A stretch of 64,000 bases of DNA from Ornithodoros turicata. Taxonomy: Eukaryota > Arthropoda > Arachnida > Ixodida > Argasidae. The stretch covers positions 45,566,143 through 45,630,142 of the forward strand of contig NC_088207.1 of assembly GCF_037126465.1 (NCBI RefSeq), read 5' to 3'. Numbering within the stretch: position 1 is the first letter of the stretch; each line of letters begins with the position of its first letter. The notes under the pieces were generated by a model. That model saw only the letters and a program-made list of their open reading frames with translations. It was not told where the DNA came from and made no database searches. Made by a program: the position numbers and the translations under genes. Below, piece after piece: positions 11,343-22,808 of the stretch.

Positions 11343-12606
11343 AAAGGGCACAAAAATGCAAAAACAAGTTTACTTCAAATTGCGCTACACGCTATGTTCA
11401 TTTTGTACTTATCATAATTCAAAACTTTGATTCCGTTACGGAGCTACAATCGAAATTATACCGGGCTCTTTCCTGCTTCAGCGCAAAGCCCTGAACGTCG
11501 TTTCAGTTCGTGCACCGGTGTTTCTAGTCCACGCTGCACGTGCACGCGCGTGCCACGCCACGGAGCAGCCCCAGTGAAAAACTTGTTGAATTCCAATGGC
11601 AGATTCGGAGCGCTTCCAGAGCAAGTTTTGTTGCTCCGCCGAGAGCAAGTCTGTTCGATTCGCAGATAGGGAAGAGTTCTGGAGTCATCCAGTGGGAGCT
11701 TCGGAGCGGCATTCGAGCCAAGGTCGCTCCAGGGAGCAACCCAGACTGCTCCGCCAAAATAGGCAGATTCAACCGGAACTCTACGTGACGTATCACTTGT
11801 CGCTTGTGCTTCCTATTTCCTGTCTCTGCTTCGGCAACATGGCCGCTTCCCGACGCGTCTTCGCCGTGACTAGTATTTCGCGTCGTACGTTAGCAATTTT
11901 GTTTCTTGAAGAAAGCAATAAGCCAGACATCACCAGCGCAATGTTAGGAGATTATGAGGACCTTGCCATACCTTGGTGTTGCAAAACATGGCGTTGTATC
12001 GGAACATGAGTACAAGCCTCTTCTTCTTCTTCTTCCTCCGTCTCTGGCCGCCATCCACCAAAGAAGATTGGCCAGAGCTAAACTCCAAGTTGGGCGCAAG
12101 TGTTCCAGTCGCAGATTCGGATCACTTGCTCTAGGCCAGATCAAGCCGCTCCACTGCGGAGTGTGCCACTTGCTCCGACTCTGCCATTGGAATTCAACAA
12201 TAGTGCGCGTTGTGAAGCGAACTGGCATCGCTGTCCGAAGGACACGAAGATAAATGTTGTGAGTGGAACATTCGCGAGAACTCTTGTGGGCTACAGTTCA
12301 GTGAATCGGTATTGAAAAATGCAGCAGTATGCATCATGCCGCGCATATACGGAACACTATGATCGGACCCGTTCCAAATCCACACGGCCACGATAGGTAA
12401 GTGCGCGCTTCTCCTGCTGTCTCATTGGATGCCGCCAATCTTTGCCTCCTGTGGATCCCATTCGTTGCCGCAAAAGACGGCTCTGTTTTCATTGCGTTTT
12501 TCTTCTCAACGGTAACACTATGTGAACTAATTTTGCTTGCATTATACCAATTGAAACACGGACTTTCATTTGAGAGCAAGTTGTTTTTGCATTTTAGTGC
12601 CCCTTT
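11343..12606. mobile_element. AAAGGG-ended element, copy 1 (host of a nested insertion)
   Basis: The left end AAAGGGCACAAAAATGCAAA is inverted at the right end (TTTTGCATTTTAGTGCCCC then TTT). The flanks TTAAA/TTAAA suggest a TTAA-type target, which the second copy supports only weakly. Copy 2 at 50312-51118 is in the opposite orientation and aligns throughout except for the insertion at 11583-12200. The core would be about 646 bp. Apparent ORFs (for example minus 12334-12579) recur in copy 2 as repeat sequence and are not genes. Confidence 0.85.
11583..12200. mobile_element. Nested terminal-inverted-repeat element (TTGTTGAATTCC ends)
   Basis: The left end TTGTTGAATTCCAATGGCAG is inverted at 12178-12201. 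The rest is rich in GCTCCGA/CGGAGC and AGAGCAAG-like words in both directions. Copy 2 of the host element reads CGGTGAAAAAC directly followed by ATAGTGC (reverse complement of 50811-50830). Here AAAAAC and ATAGTGC are separated by this 618-bp segment, which fixes the boundaries. No clear target duplication is visible. Confidence 0.85.
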
Positions 12607-13164
12607 AAATTGGAAGAGAAAGTTTTACGCTCTAGTGCCCCTTTGAAGGTGGTGTCCGTGAGGAATTTAGAATTACAAAGTTGATGTGATGTCCACTTGA
12701 GGATGCCTTCCAAGAAGAAAACACCAAAAAAGTTTCGCAAAATTCGTTCGTGCTTTTTTCAGAAAACATCAAAAACATCGAATTCGAAACCAACTGCCAG
12801 CTTCCGGTTCAAACGGCCCTTCCCTGCTTCGCGTCTTCCTGTGACGTAATTGGCATTGCCGACTGACGGTGTCGCCGGACTGGTCGCGATCCGATACTAC
12901 CGAAAGCGTGAACGCTGATATTTCTAGCAACTGTTAGGCATCAGATTGCGAGTCGGAAGACCGCATTTTGTGACGGACAGTCTCCTTTCATAACCAACTC
13001 CAGTGACGTCGGTCAGCACACTGTTGCCTGGATTCAGCCGGGAGTGCGCAGTCGGCTACAAACTACGGTTAAAGGAGCTATGAACTGTACGAAGCGAGCC
13101 CGCCGACTATGTCGGCTCCAAACGGCGATTCCAACGTGTTGTCTGTGACACCTTTTGTACAGCT
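12607..13164. repeat. Probable second AAAGGG-type element, partial
   Basis: CTCTAGTGCCCCTTTGAAGG at about 12630-12650 repeats the terminus of the element just upstream. What follows (CCAACTGCCAGCTTCCGG, CTGTGACGTAA) looks like interior of a related family, but I see no matching far end. Confidence 0.4.
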
Positions 13165-13280
13165 GAATTTGACAGGTGCGTATTTTCAGCACATAGCAGG
13201 CTCTTAGCCAACCATCTTCCCGAATGACAACGTTCTCGCCCATGATTTGTTGATAACGAGAGACAGCTCACCAACGCTCT
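13165..13280. mobile_element. Single arm of a CACTCTT-family MITE
   Basis: CAGCACATAGCAGGCTC, CCCGAATGACAACGTTCTCG and ATGATTTGTTGATAACG match one arm of the adjacent complete copy. The terminal sequence and second arm are absent. It abuts the complete copy in the same orientation, so it may be a remnant of an earlier tandem insertion or partial duplication. Confidence 0.8.
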
Positions 13281-13286
13281 GCCCTA

Positions 13287-13523
13287 CACTCTTAAAAATG
13301 AACTTCACCACATAGCACGCTCCTAGCCAACCATCATCCCGAATGACAACGTTCTCGCCCCTGATTTGTTGAAAACGGGAGGAGGAGCCTATTTTGTGCC
13401 GTGCATAATGGCACAAAATAGGCTCCTCCTCCCGTTTTCAACAAATCTAGAGCGAGAACGTTGTCATTCGGGGTGATGGTTGGCTAGGAGCGTGCTATGT
13501 GGTGAAGTTCATTTTTAAGAGTG
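13287..13523. mobile_element. CACTCTT-family fold-back MITE, complete with TA duplication
   Basis: This is a near-perfect inverted repeat beginning CACTCTTAAAAATGAACTTC and ending in its complement. TA is found on both sides (13285-13286, 13524-13525). The arms are about 110 bp with a short centre near 13405 (GTGCCGTGCATAATGGCAC). It is a different subfamily from the 9695 copy (AACGTTCTCGCCCCTG versus ATCGTTATCTGCCCTG). The arms again encode an open RFQQIRGENVVIRDDGWLG-like frame. Confidence 0.93.
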
Positions 13524-14721
13524 TACAAGCACTCCTAAACTACCGTAGGACTTCGTAGGACTTCGGCCGGGAGAAGGCTCATTATCATATTTCACCACAT
13601 TACAGCCGGATAATGGAGTAGAGTATCGTCCCTCGCGATAAAACTCCCGTCATTAGAAAAAAAAAAAAAAAAAACGTCGTTGTTGTTTTACGATGGCCGG
13701 CATGGTAGAAGTATCGTGTGGATCATGTGAGTGTACCTGGATTGATTTTCTTCCGAAGCAGGAACGTTGTTTGATTAAGTCAGACTATCGTGCTGAGTTT
13801 CCAGAGCTCTATAGAGGCAAAGAGTAGTGTTGGACACTAATGAGACTATCTTTAACTGCGGCTTAGCCATTACTCAGCCGAAAGAACAACGTTATACAAG
13901 GCCCGTAGATGAAATGGACTAATCGGGAGTCCCGCGGTTCGGCGTGTTAGCGTGGGCTGTGTGCAGGGAAGCGAGGGGCGTTCAGGATCCCCAAGGTGCG
14001 TCGAGGCACTTGGGAGCCGAATAACGACATCGTAATTAAAGCTGTTCCCGATCAGAGGTGGGTTATTCGTTCGGGTTACTTTCTCCTCACGCCTGCTTGT
14101 CTCCTTTATTGCTTCGGAGAAACGCGCTGACCGTAAAGTGAAACTGGTGTTATTCCGGGTAAGGTCACAAGCCACGGCTTTCGAGGGAGGTTTCCGGATT
14201 CGAAAAAACAGGAAAGCCGTAGCTTATGCATTGCTATCATTCGAGGACACTTGAAATATATGTGAATCGTTTACTAATTCATCTCCTGTGTCATGTTTCT
14301 TCATTCCTATTTTTCTTCGTATTCATTGCTTGTTGACTTTGTTTATTACGATATAGTGCTTTTGGTTTTTCGCTTCCAACGCAACAAGAAGTAAGTGCAC
14401 GACTCTCCTGTTTAATGATAGCAGCGACCAACAGGTTTCACATTTGGCGAACGGCTTCATGCCTTAACTTTCTCTGAACCTTATACTTAAAGCATACTTC
14501 TCACAAACGCGTTTTGCTTGTAGGTAAGTTTTCTACTAAAGTCAAATATTAGCTACCTTAAGAGAAGTGCATCTAAAATGCATGGTGTTTCGTTCCTTGC
14601 TTTGCTAGACGAAATTATGTAATGCTTGAGATGAATTATACCATTGCATGCCAACAACAAAAAATACTCATAAAAAAACTTGCGCGAAACAATTTCACAC
14701 GCACACAAAACAGCTAAAGTT
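13524..14721. other. Unassigned sequence
   Basis: A poly-A run lies at about 13657-13674. A 101-codon minus frame (13870-14175) has no recognisable domain. I see no repeat family. Confidence 0.45.
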
Positions 14722-15241
14722 TGTGGGAATATCCCTGAAGAGGAGGAACAACAAAAGGTGTGAAGACGACGGCGATGTTATTGGGGAAGGGGATTAACAA
14801 AAGCAGAGCGCGAGCTCGGGTTGTGTGCACGGCGGGCGGCTAAGACTAGGATTGCAGGCTTGAGCGAGGACTTTGACATATAAGTGATTTAGTAAAAGAT
14901 CTCTCGTAGATCAGAAATGTGTGCCTTGCGTTCTTGGAGTGGCCCAGACAGGCCCGTGGGTAAAGAGGCGTCCCACATTCTGGAGCCCAACGTGGGGCCT
15001 CGCGCGTTCTTTTCCGGCGTGTCTGGACAACCCCAAGAACGCAAGGTACAAATCTCTGGTCCTTTCCACTCGACCTTTCCACATTCATGTCAAAGTCCTC
15101 GCTCAAACCTGCAGTTCTAGTCTTAGACGTCCGCCGTGCACGTAACCCGAGCTCGCGCTCTGCTTTTGTTACCCCCATCCCCAAATAACATCATCGTTGT
15201 CGTCACACTTTTTGTTCTTCCTCTCCCAGGATATTCCCACA
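14722..15241. mobile_element. 520-bp fold-back element
   Basis: TGTGGGAATATCC at 14722 is inverted as GGATATTCCCACA ending at 15241. The arms pair for over 200 bp, including CGAGCTCGGGTT with AACCCGAGCTCG, GAGCGAGGACTTTGACAT with ATGTCAAAGTCCTCGCTC, and CCTTGCGTTCTTGG with CCAAGAACGCAAGG. The centre is near 14980. Overlapping frames on both strands (14846-15184 minus, 14917-15145 plus) are the two arms read in opposite directions. Confidence 0.85.
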
Positions 15242-16036
15242 GGTTTTACAAATAGCTTGCACAAAATGAGTACTTTGTTAACATTTTCAGCCCCAGCAGT
15301 TGCTCGCATACTCATAATTAGGGTCCAGTTCACGGAGAACGTTTTTTTTTTTTTTCTAACGGATATTATAACGTTTCTCCACACATTACAAATCACAACG
15401 ACACAATTCTACGATGTTTCGTTATCATATAATTGCATATTTCGGTATATTTTTTCCTGATCGTCATAATATGACGGTTGCATAGTATGCCATATTTCGG
15501 CACCATTTCAACCGTTTTTTTTATGTTTACGCTTCCCTTTTTTTTTTGCCACTGCTCACGTTACTTCAAAAGGGAGATCATGGGCCCAAAATCCATGTGC
15601 CAGCTATACACATCTAAGCTATACTATACGCTGCGTTTAGGCAACTTCGTGCAATGCAATCAGTGCATTCGGCTAGCGCCCAGAACCAACTTCTGAAAAG
15701 AGAACACGCTACAAGTAGTCAGCGAGTTGAAGTTGTGCTTGATAAAAATAAAGGAATCAACTAGTATTGTAGTCTGTGAGCGCCGTTCTCGTAGACGACG
15801 AGCACCAAAACGAAGAAGTGTCTGCGCATGGCGTAGATGAGCTAGGTAGATAGTTATTTCGTCGGAGTAACATCCAGCGACATAGCGGGGTCCAGCATTT
15901 CGCACATTTTCACACATTTCGTACATTTTCGCGCTACATGGCTTATCTTAACTGGCAAAACAGGAAGTTTCTAGTCGTCCCATGTAAAAATGCATGCGTA
16001 TGTGCATTTTTAAAAACTGAGTACGACCATGGTGGC
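15242..16036. other. Unassigned, AT-rich
   Basis: Several T-runs and TGCATATTT-like words are present. No gene or repeat family is recognised. Confidence 0.45.
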
Positions 16037-16199
16037 ATACGGCAATGACCAACGAGGTGGTGGTGATGCTTCTGAAAAGGGCTCGCCGTTGTCGGCCTCA
16101 CAGAGGTGGGCTACGTCACGACTAATGCCCCGGGGGAATGTGCGTCCTGGGCCGACTTCTAAGGAAACTGCGCCGACATACGAGGAATACCTGAGTGTG
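16037..16199 (-). mobile_element. SINE, 5'-truncated, minus strand
   Basis: GGTGGTGGTGAT is the complement of a (CAC)n tail. It is followed by GGGCTCGCCGTTGTCGGCC, CACAGAGGTGGGC and CCTGGGCCGACTTCTA, matching the complete SINE at 31413-31667 in the same direction. Similarity stops near 16199, before the tRNA-like head. Confidence 0.85.
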
Positions 16200-17233
16200 C
16201 ACGCGTGAATGTACGTTCCAACGGCCAATAAGAAATGTGCGTTTTCATTTGTAGAACATTTTTTTAGACTTTGTTTTTGCAATTTTTTTAGACAAAAGCT
16301 TCCGGAGCAATATTCCCGACATCATAATATTTCTGCATATTTTGTGCATATTTAGACGTTTTGCGCCGCATATCTGCACGCATATTTTGGCGGATTTTTG
16401 TGCAAAAAGTCCCGGGCACGTACTCCATAATGGTACATGCTTCCTGAAGCTGCTATCGATCCCAAGCGCAATCATTCCTACGTGTCGAGAGCATTTTATG
16501 TGACAAACTTCCCGCAATTTGCGAACGCACTTCCCCGCTTATAGATATCATCATTCATCATTTAACGGTTGTTGTCCTTGCCCACTTTTTTAGCGCAATG
16601 AAGGCCGTCACAGAAAACAAAGTTGGAGTGTGAGATCAATAAGATAATCAGACAGACTTTGCGGTATCAAGCTGTTTACGTACGATCAACTGATGGAGTA
16701 GAGAATGCCGTGGCCGCCCCGCAGGAAATTATGGGAACCAATGGCAAGCCTTTCGTGCATTATCTGTGTAGCTATATATTAATGCGACAATTCGAGCTGC
16801 TTTTAACTTGCAATACGTAAGACATTCATGAGTTACAATGCGCGGCGGAAGCGAAACGTAAATCATTCCTGATGCACGTAAGAAATGCCGCGTGTGGCTC
16901 CCCCTGGGCCTGCACAATTCAGTTTCCGAATGTCTTGGAAACATTGATTGGAAGCAGTTCTATTAACCCCGTTGCGTGTAGAGTGTGCCATGTAATATTC
17001 AGCTAGACACGGAACCCGTTTTGTGTGCATGTATGTTTCCATTTCATTTTATATATCGTATCGTTTTATATATTGTATATATTTGTTTTTCGAGATACGA
17101 TCATTCTTGAGACAATGTGTATTTTAATAGCATGCGTCATATGCTAAGCGAACAAAGTAAATTGTGACTGTGCGCTATACAATATGTCAGCAGTAGTGAT
17201 TAGACAGACATCTTTGTGCACGACTTATACGTA
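16200..17233. other. Unassigned, AT-rich
   Basis: Repeated TGCATATTTT and GCATATCTGC-like words lie at 16330-16400. No coding domain is recognised. Confidence 0.4.
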
Positions 17234-17448
17234 CAGATCCCGACAAAAGTTTACGGAACACCAGAGCGACGTATTTATTGATCTTAGCGACACCCTAGCG
17301 GCGAACGGGAGTGGACACACTTACTGAGATGTGCGTCGAGTACCCGGTCACCTGTTTGTAAGTCTACCTGCTCCTGTTTGCAGCAACCATGTCGCTCAGA
17401 TGACTATATATATCACTCCAGTGTTCCGTAAACTTTTGTCGGGACCCG
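17234..17448. mobile_element. Tc1/mariner-like miniature element
   Basis: The left end (17234) begins CAGATCCCGACAAAAGTTTA and the right end, reverse complemented, begins CGGGTCCCGACAAAAGTTTA; both continue with CGGAACAC. TA flanks both sides (17232-17233 and 17449-17450), as expected for Tc1/mariner integration. At 215 bp it has no transposase. A diverged copy in inverse orientation lies at 61247-61520. Confidence 0.88.
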
Positions 17449-18717
17449 TACAAGGTTTGTCAGACACGCTAGGCTAATTCAAGATTTCTAACTTAGTAAC
17501 TAGGTAACTAGGTAATTCAAGGCTAAATAAGGTAATTCAAGGTTGCAAGTTAAACCAGCTATGCATTGAGATGCGCGAAGACCAAATCCACATCCAAACC
17601 CAGACCAAGTCGTCCAAGACCAAATAAATTTCCACTCCAGAGCCATTCCTACAAAACGCGATGCCTGGCGCGACCACAAACAGTCTCTCGACAGACGAAT
17701 AACTTTCGAAAGTCAAACCATTTTTTTTTTTTCAAACAGTTATAGGGCTAATTACAACCATTAAGATAGCGATTATTTCTTTCTTTCTGTGGGTCCATAG
17801 AGTCTTTGGGAAGAATTCTTCATTCGCCATTCCGTTAATGAGACTGCTTTCCTTTCTTTCACAACTAGAGAGCAATGTCAAAATTGAAGTCCACGTCCTG
17901 AATGGTATACATGCACAACTAATATAAAAGCAATGACGCTTTCTATGTTTATCCTCAACAAGCTTTCATTTAGCACTCTACAATATTTCTTCAGGTCAGA
18001 AATATAGACTGCTACATGAAACCTTGTGCATAAAAAAAAATGTAGAAAGTCTCAAGGGCTTTAAGTAAAAAGAGAATAACAGTTGCATACTGGTCATTTT
18101 AACATAATGAGTAGAAACTCGTTGGAATGTGCACCTTTTATTGCTTTTCTCTTTACAGAGTTCGGTGTAAGGACATTAGTATAACCTTTCATCTAGTACT
18201 GATCATTGTATGAATCATACATAAATTTTTACGAAACGAAAAAAAAATAATAGATTTAAAAATAAAACTTTGCTTGCAAACGAAGATTGGGAAAGCAAGG
18301 CGATAGGCGGGACTTACATTTGCGTTTATTCAGCATCCAGAACATCCCGCTTGGGAAGCACGCAACGTTTCATTAACCTTTCCGTTTTATCCTTAGAAAC
18401 GAACTCTCATTCTTTTCTCCCATGAGGCTGCTATCAAAAGGTGAAAAAACATTTAAAAAACAGAATAAACTAGTTTTGTTCTATAAGTGCTGGTGCGTGC
18501 AAAGAATACTTCATCAGTGCTTCGTCCAGAGATTACCCCTCCTCTCGCAATTGGGCTTGGTCCTGCTTTGTTACACATGTGCGCTGTCTGATGTGAACAC
18601 CGCACGAAAATATGTCGAAATGCCGTTCCGCAGACGATGCCGCAAACGGCACGGTATCATCGCTTCAACAATCGAGTGAAACGCATAATACAAAGAAAGC
18701 GATGGAGAGAGGATGTT
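17449..18717. other. Unassigned, AT-rich
   Basis: TAGGTAACTAGGTAATTCAA-like words at 17490-17545 resemble the GGTAATTAA repeat at 30780-31085. Otherwise nothing is recognised. Confidence 0.4.
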
Positions 18718-18941
18718 CTGTGGTACAAGCATGCGTACGAAGCAGGACACAGGCTAATTCTCCAGTGGGTTCAAGCCCATTGTGGCGTCGTGGTAATGAA
18801 CAGGCTGACAACGCCGCAGAAGCAGCTCTCTCATCTAGGCGACGAAGGAGTATTGCACTGCTGAGAGGAGATCGTCGTCCCATTCTTCGACGACTTGTGA
18901 CACCCCTGACTTCACGCCAATTGGCAGTCTCCCCCATCTAA
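18718..18941 (+). mobile_element. Non-LTR retrotransposon remnant: end of RNase H domain
   Basis: In one frame the sequence reads GHRLILQWVQAHCGV. A one-base frame change then gives GNEQADNAAEAALSS, and the frame stays open to the stop at 18939-18941. WVxAHCGV followed by GNExAD is the hallmark end of the RNase H domain of I/Jockey/R1-type ORF2 proteins. The GNExAD motif keeps the conserved acidic residue, but the frameshift shows the copy is dead. Confidence 0.75.
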
Positions 18942-18947
18942 GTATGC

Positions 18948-19755
18948 TTGCAAGATGTCATCCCATCTGATGTATTCTCACGTGGATACCGTCTCTCACA
19001 TCGTACGTCATCAACGTCGGCGGAGCTGTATGCTATCCTGCTGTTTCGGCGACAGATATCGCACGATCCTCAGCGTGGCTGGAGGGTCTACACTGGCTGC
19101 TCTGCAATGCGTGGGAAACGGGGGAATTCGTGGGTCATAAGCCATCGTCGTAGTCGTAATAGACATTCGTCACCAAGTTCAGCGTCTACATAGCGTCGTA
19201 GGTCATCATAAATATCCCTGCAATGAACTCCCGGTCACTGTGGTTTAAAAGGCAATGAGGAGGCCGACAGAGTTGCGACGGCTACCCACGAGTCCCAGAG
19301 AGCCGTGCCCATTGGGCTGTCGAGGAGTGACATGAGAACCCTATTATCTGCGCGGTTTCAACCACTGGCTCTGCAGCAGTGGCGTCGGGACATCAAGGAG
19401 CGATCTCTTACGTATTCGGTAGACCCACATTTGTCCTTTTCCTTCCCTCCCCGTTTGCCACGCCATCTCCCTCCTGCGTAGACTCCGCCGCAATGTGGCT
19501 TTCAACCCCCAATTCAAATGTGTGATCAGATGCTGTGGCACAAGCCCCTACTCCATCTGCTGTGTCGTGGCGAACACTGACCGCATTCTCGTGGAATGTG
19601 AACTTTACGGCATGCTAAGGCGGATACTGCGTGATGAGCTAGCTCGTATCAACAAGAAGTTATTCAACTTAGCTGCGCCCTTTGACCCCTACGAAGACCC
19701 TGTGATCCATCGTCGGGTTCTTCACCTGTTCATGGGCTTCTTATTATGTTCATGA
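18948..19755 (+). mobile_element. Non-LTR retrotransposon remnant: RNase H and ORF2 C-terminus
   Basis: The frame from 18948 contains SSTSAELYAILLFRRQI and WRVYTG, matching the start and middle of an RNase H domain; the Asp of the usual YTD is replaced by Gly. After stops and shifts, a second frame (19233-19481) reads GHCGLKGNEEADRVATATHE, the end of RNase H, followed by about 60 residues. A third frame (19495-19755) carries the C-terminal region ending ILVECELYGMLRRILRDEL. In the C-X2-C-X7-H-X4-C zinc motif seen in the other copies, the first Cys and the His are replaced by Tyr and Arg. It is a decayed copy lying directly after another RNase H end. Confidence 0.75.
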
Positions 19756-20107
19756 ACTTTAGATGCTTTCTTCTTCTTCTTCGTCAAAATTTACGCTTCA
19801 GACGCTTGTGTGTTTGTGTGTTTTCTATTCTTCTCTCATCTTCTTCACGTATGCTGTTCCACGTGCAATATGTTAGGATATCGCACCGCCACGTTGAAAC
19901 ACCTCATGTTATCATCATTATCTAGTTGTTGCTCTTTTGTGGGGTGGTGAAATGCGAGCAGTCGATATCTTGTGCTTCATTACTTACAGGTTCCTCCATC
20001 TCAATTTAAGAACGGCACGTTTAGGCAGCACCCTAGACTTGTTCGCATTGACTTCGATAAGTTAGCCGCGTCACCCTACGTCGCTACATATAAAGGCGAC
20101 ATCTGGT
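19756..20107. other. Likely 3' untranslated part of the preceding non-LTR copy
   Basis: T- and TTC-rich sequence follows the ORF2 end without a recognisable poly-A or repeat tail. Confidence 0.35.
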
Positions 20108-20323
20108 CGCCCGGCTGAGTGATTAGCGTGCTAGCAATGTCATCTCGAGACAGAGAGGTACCCGGGTTCGGATCCCGGCTGTGCGGTCTCGGGTTTTTCC
20201 TGGGTTTTCCTCGGACGCTGTCAGACATAATATCGGCACAGTTCCCGTAGAAGTCGGCCCAGGACGCACATTCCCCTCAGAGCGTTAGTCGTGACGTTGT
20301 CCACCTCGGTGAGGCTGACAACT
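20108..20323 (+). mobile_element. tRNA-derived SINE, nearly complete
   Basis: The head resembles a tRNA gene (Ser-type by similarity to Ruka SINEs, from memory). An A box lies around 20113-20123 (CGGCTGAGTGA) and a B box, GGTTCGGATCC, at 20165-20175. It is followed by TCGGGTTTTTCCTGGGTTTT, CGGCACAGTTCCCGTAGAAG, TCGGCCCAGGACGC and CCTCGGTGAGGCTGACAAC. Unlike its relatives it ends in ACTGATAACTC rather than (CAC)n. The internal boxes would direct RNA polymerase III transcription. Confidence 0.88.
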
Positions 20324-20835
20324 GATAACTCTATCACTAGCACCGCAGCATCTGGTGGCGATGGATGCAGTACAATTTCCTGGGAGGAGTAACTCCCGAC
20401 TCATTTCATACCGTTCGTAGGTTGTTATGCGGGAATAATAGAAGCTCTGAACAGAAGTGGCTGCTGGCGGCATCTACATTTTCCGTGCTGTCCGTGACAG
20501 ATGTGCACGCGTCGGGCTTACTGATCCCAAGGTTGCATGCCTCGCTCATGTAGCCTGTTGTAAATCTTCCCTAGGGGAGAAGAAAAAGAAACTTTCCACA
20601 AAAGTGTACAAAGACTGTATGAGTGTCATATGAATTTTTTTTATAACCTGGGGTAACATTCGCAACCCCATTAACGGAAAGAATCTACCTTCAAACTTAG
20701 AAGAAAACAATACCATGGGTTGCCATATCCCGTGTTGGTACTACGCATGTGCAATAAATAGAGTCATTTGGGTCACGTGGTCAAGCCACGTTTCCTCATA
20801 GGCTTAGAGGCTGTTGCAGGCCAAAATACACGCCG

Positions 20836-20907
20836 GTACCCACCTGTGTAAGGCCGACAACTGCGGGTCCTTTCCCCGTCACCACCACCATCACCACCAC
20901 CACCACA
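20836..20907 (+). mobile_element. SINE 3' fragment with (CAC)n tail
   Basis: CCACCTGTGTAAGGCCGACA and GGGTCCTTTCCCC, followed by CACCACCACCATCACC, match the last ~70 bp of the SINE family. The tRNA-like head is absent. Confidence 0.8.
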
Positions 20908-22478
20908 CGCCGATACTTAAACACACATTTTTCATAGCAGAGAATACGCGTTCAAATAACGTTACAGTAGATCACTGACCATGATTTCGAAAATGCATAT
21001 TTTGCGGAGCAACCTCTTTGTTAAGCTTATAAACCTGCGTCAGTTATAAGCACTCAAGATAACACAAAGCGTACGCTCAAAATCAGGATCATAACTCTAA
21101 TATGTATCGCTGTCCCACTTAATCTGATGAGTTTGCCACAAACATATTTATTAGCCATTCTAGGTCAGCTGACTGCAGTACATGGGAGCTGAGGCATTTT
21201 TGCGATCTTAGTTGCACACAAGCAAGTGCACTGAAGCATAGTACGTCGTCTACCACGTTCCAATCCATTTCCTAACAGGATTAAGATCAAACACATTATG
21301 ATAACAGGGTTTGCCTCGCGCGTGTCACGGCGTATCAACAAAAATTAATAATGGAGAGCGTGGAGGAACGCCTGACCGCACCGGGAAAGCTCTGGTCGCC
21401 GCCCCACCCGACAGCGTGCACTGCCTCTGGATCTTGTCACTGTTTGCACGGAGTAATTTTTCATGGGGAAGCTTGAAAACCCTGGACGATGGCCCACCCA
21501 ACATGCCAGAAAGCATGACAGCGCAAAACCCAAGAGCCTTACAAAAAAAAAAGAAGAAGAAAAACACGGACATCACTTTGTAGCACCTTTCTTGATGTTA
21601 AGCTCTTTCGGTTTCCGGATCTGGCTCCTTACTCGGTGTTGTGATGAGCAAGTTAATCGGTTTTCCTTGTAGCGCACTGTGTTCTCGGGGCACTTGCACT
21701 TTGCTGCAGGCGCAACAAAACGCGAATGCGAGCGACGAATGAGCTTTGTTCCTTTCCAAAGTGTTGTCACTGCGGTGACTCGAAAAATTGGGACACTTCG
21801 TTCTCCGCTGTCCGCACTCCCATCTTTCAGGACCACGCTTACAGTATCTCCAAATCAGCTAGCTAAATCAGCTCAAAAATAAAATAGTTGTTGCTGTTCC
21901 TCGAATCCTCTATCTTCATTAATTATTACATAGAAATACTAAAGCCTCAAATTAGATCATGTCCTCGCCCTAAGCTTCACTGATCCATGTTGTCGTCCTT
22001 TCCCGAGCCTCTTCATTAGCACCACACTGAGTAATTTCTCAAAACATTACATTTGCCAAAATGTGCTCTGCGTGAGAAGTAGCTTCCGTTTTTTTACATA
22101 GGAAGTTGGGTACAGCAGAGACCGCTTCACCATTTTTCGCGTTTTCGTTTTGTCTCCACCAACTGATGCAGCGAATATCCACCATTCTCTTCGTAAAGGA
22201 ACATACTTTACTTTCGTTAAGAGCGAACCAAATTGGCGATCCCCAATTGCCCTACGCTCTTTACACTGAAATCCTGTAACCCCTGCTAATTAGTCGTTAC
22301 AAAATCTTTCGTACCATCGATTTTCTTGGAACGCTTTTCTTAAAACTACCTGTTCTGTCCTCGCCGGCAGTTATTTATTGCTCCCTTTTATACACAGGCA
22401 CGTATTCACAATTTATCGAAGAAAGGATACAGAGAACATTACAGGGAAACGGTTGCGGGTTAGGAAACTCTGTTCAAT
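20908..22478. other. Unassigned sequence
   Basis: An A-rich tract lies at 21541-21565. Open frames overlap on both strands between 21311 and 21836, with no domain recognised. Confidence 0.4.
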
Positions 22479-22808
22479 ATGGCTGACCATTTGTACCCAT
22501 TATCAGTCGACAGGGCGAAGCTCCATTATGCCATAATGGCTAAGCTAAGGCAAGATTCCCTCGTCGCACATAAATTGTATTACCTCGCGAAAGGAAAAAA
22601 AAAAAGGCTTGAGGAAGACCTGGCCTTAGCGAAAAAGAAGGTGCACTGCAGCATGGGCCCCGTTCGGCTAAGTTGTTTAGAAGCTCAAAGACCCCAGTGC
22701 ATAATATTGGTGGCAAAGTGGAACAGTCCTTCAGCGTTAACGTGTGACACAATGATCCAAGCGTTACGTCATACTGTTCGTTACATCCACGAGTGTTGTA
22801 AGATTTAA
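22479..22808 (+). CDS. Unrecognised 109-codon open frame, doubtful
   Basis: It starts with ATG and encodes a lysine-rich segment at residues 29-53 (KLYYLAKGKKKRLEEDLALA) that could form a short charged helix. I recognise no family, splice sites, promoter or poly-A signal. A minus-strand frame of 125 codons covers the same bases, so chance is the most likely explanation. Confidence 0.12.
   Translation: MADHLYPLSVDRAKLHYAIMAKLRQDSLVAHKLYYLAKGKKKRLEEDLALAKKKVHCSMGPVRLSCLEAQRPQCIILVAKWNSPSALTCDTMIQALRHTVRYIHECCKI

Noticed and set aside
13860..14180. Possible rRNA-like fragment, from GC content and rRNA-like words on the minus strand
   Set aside because: I could not match any conserved rRNA helix or core sequence with confidence.
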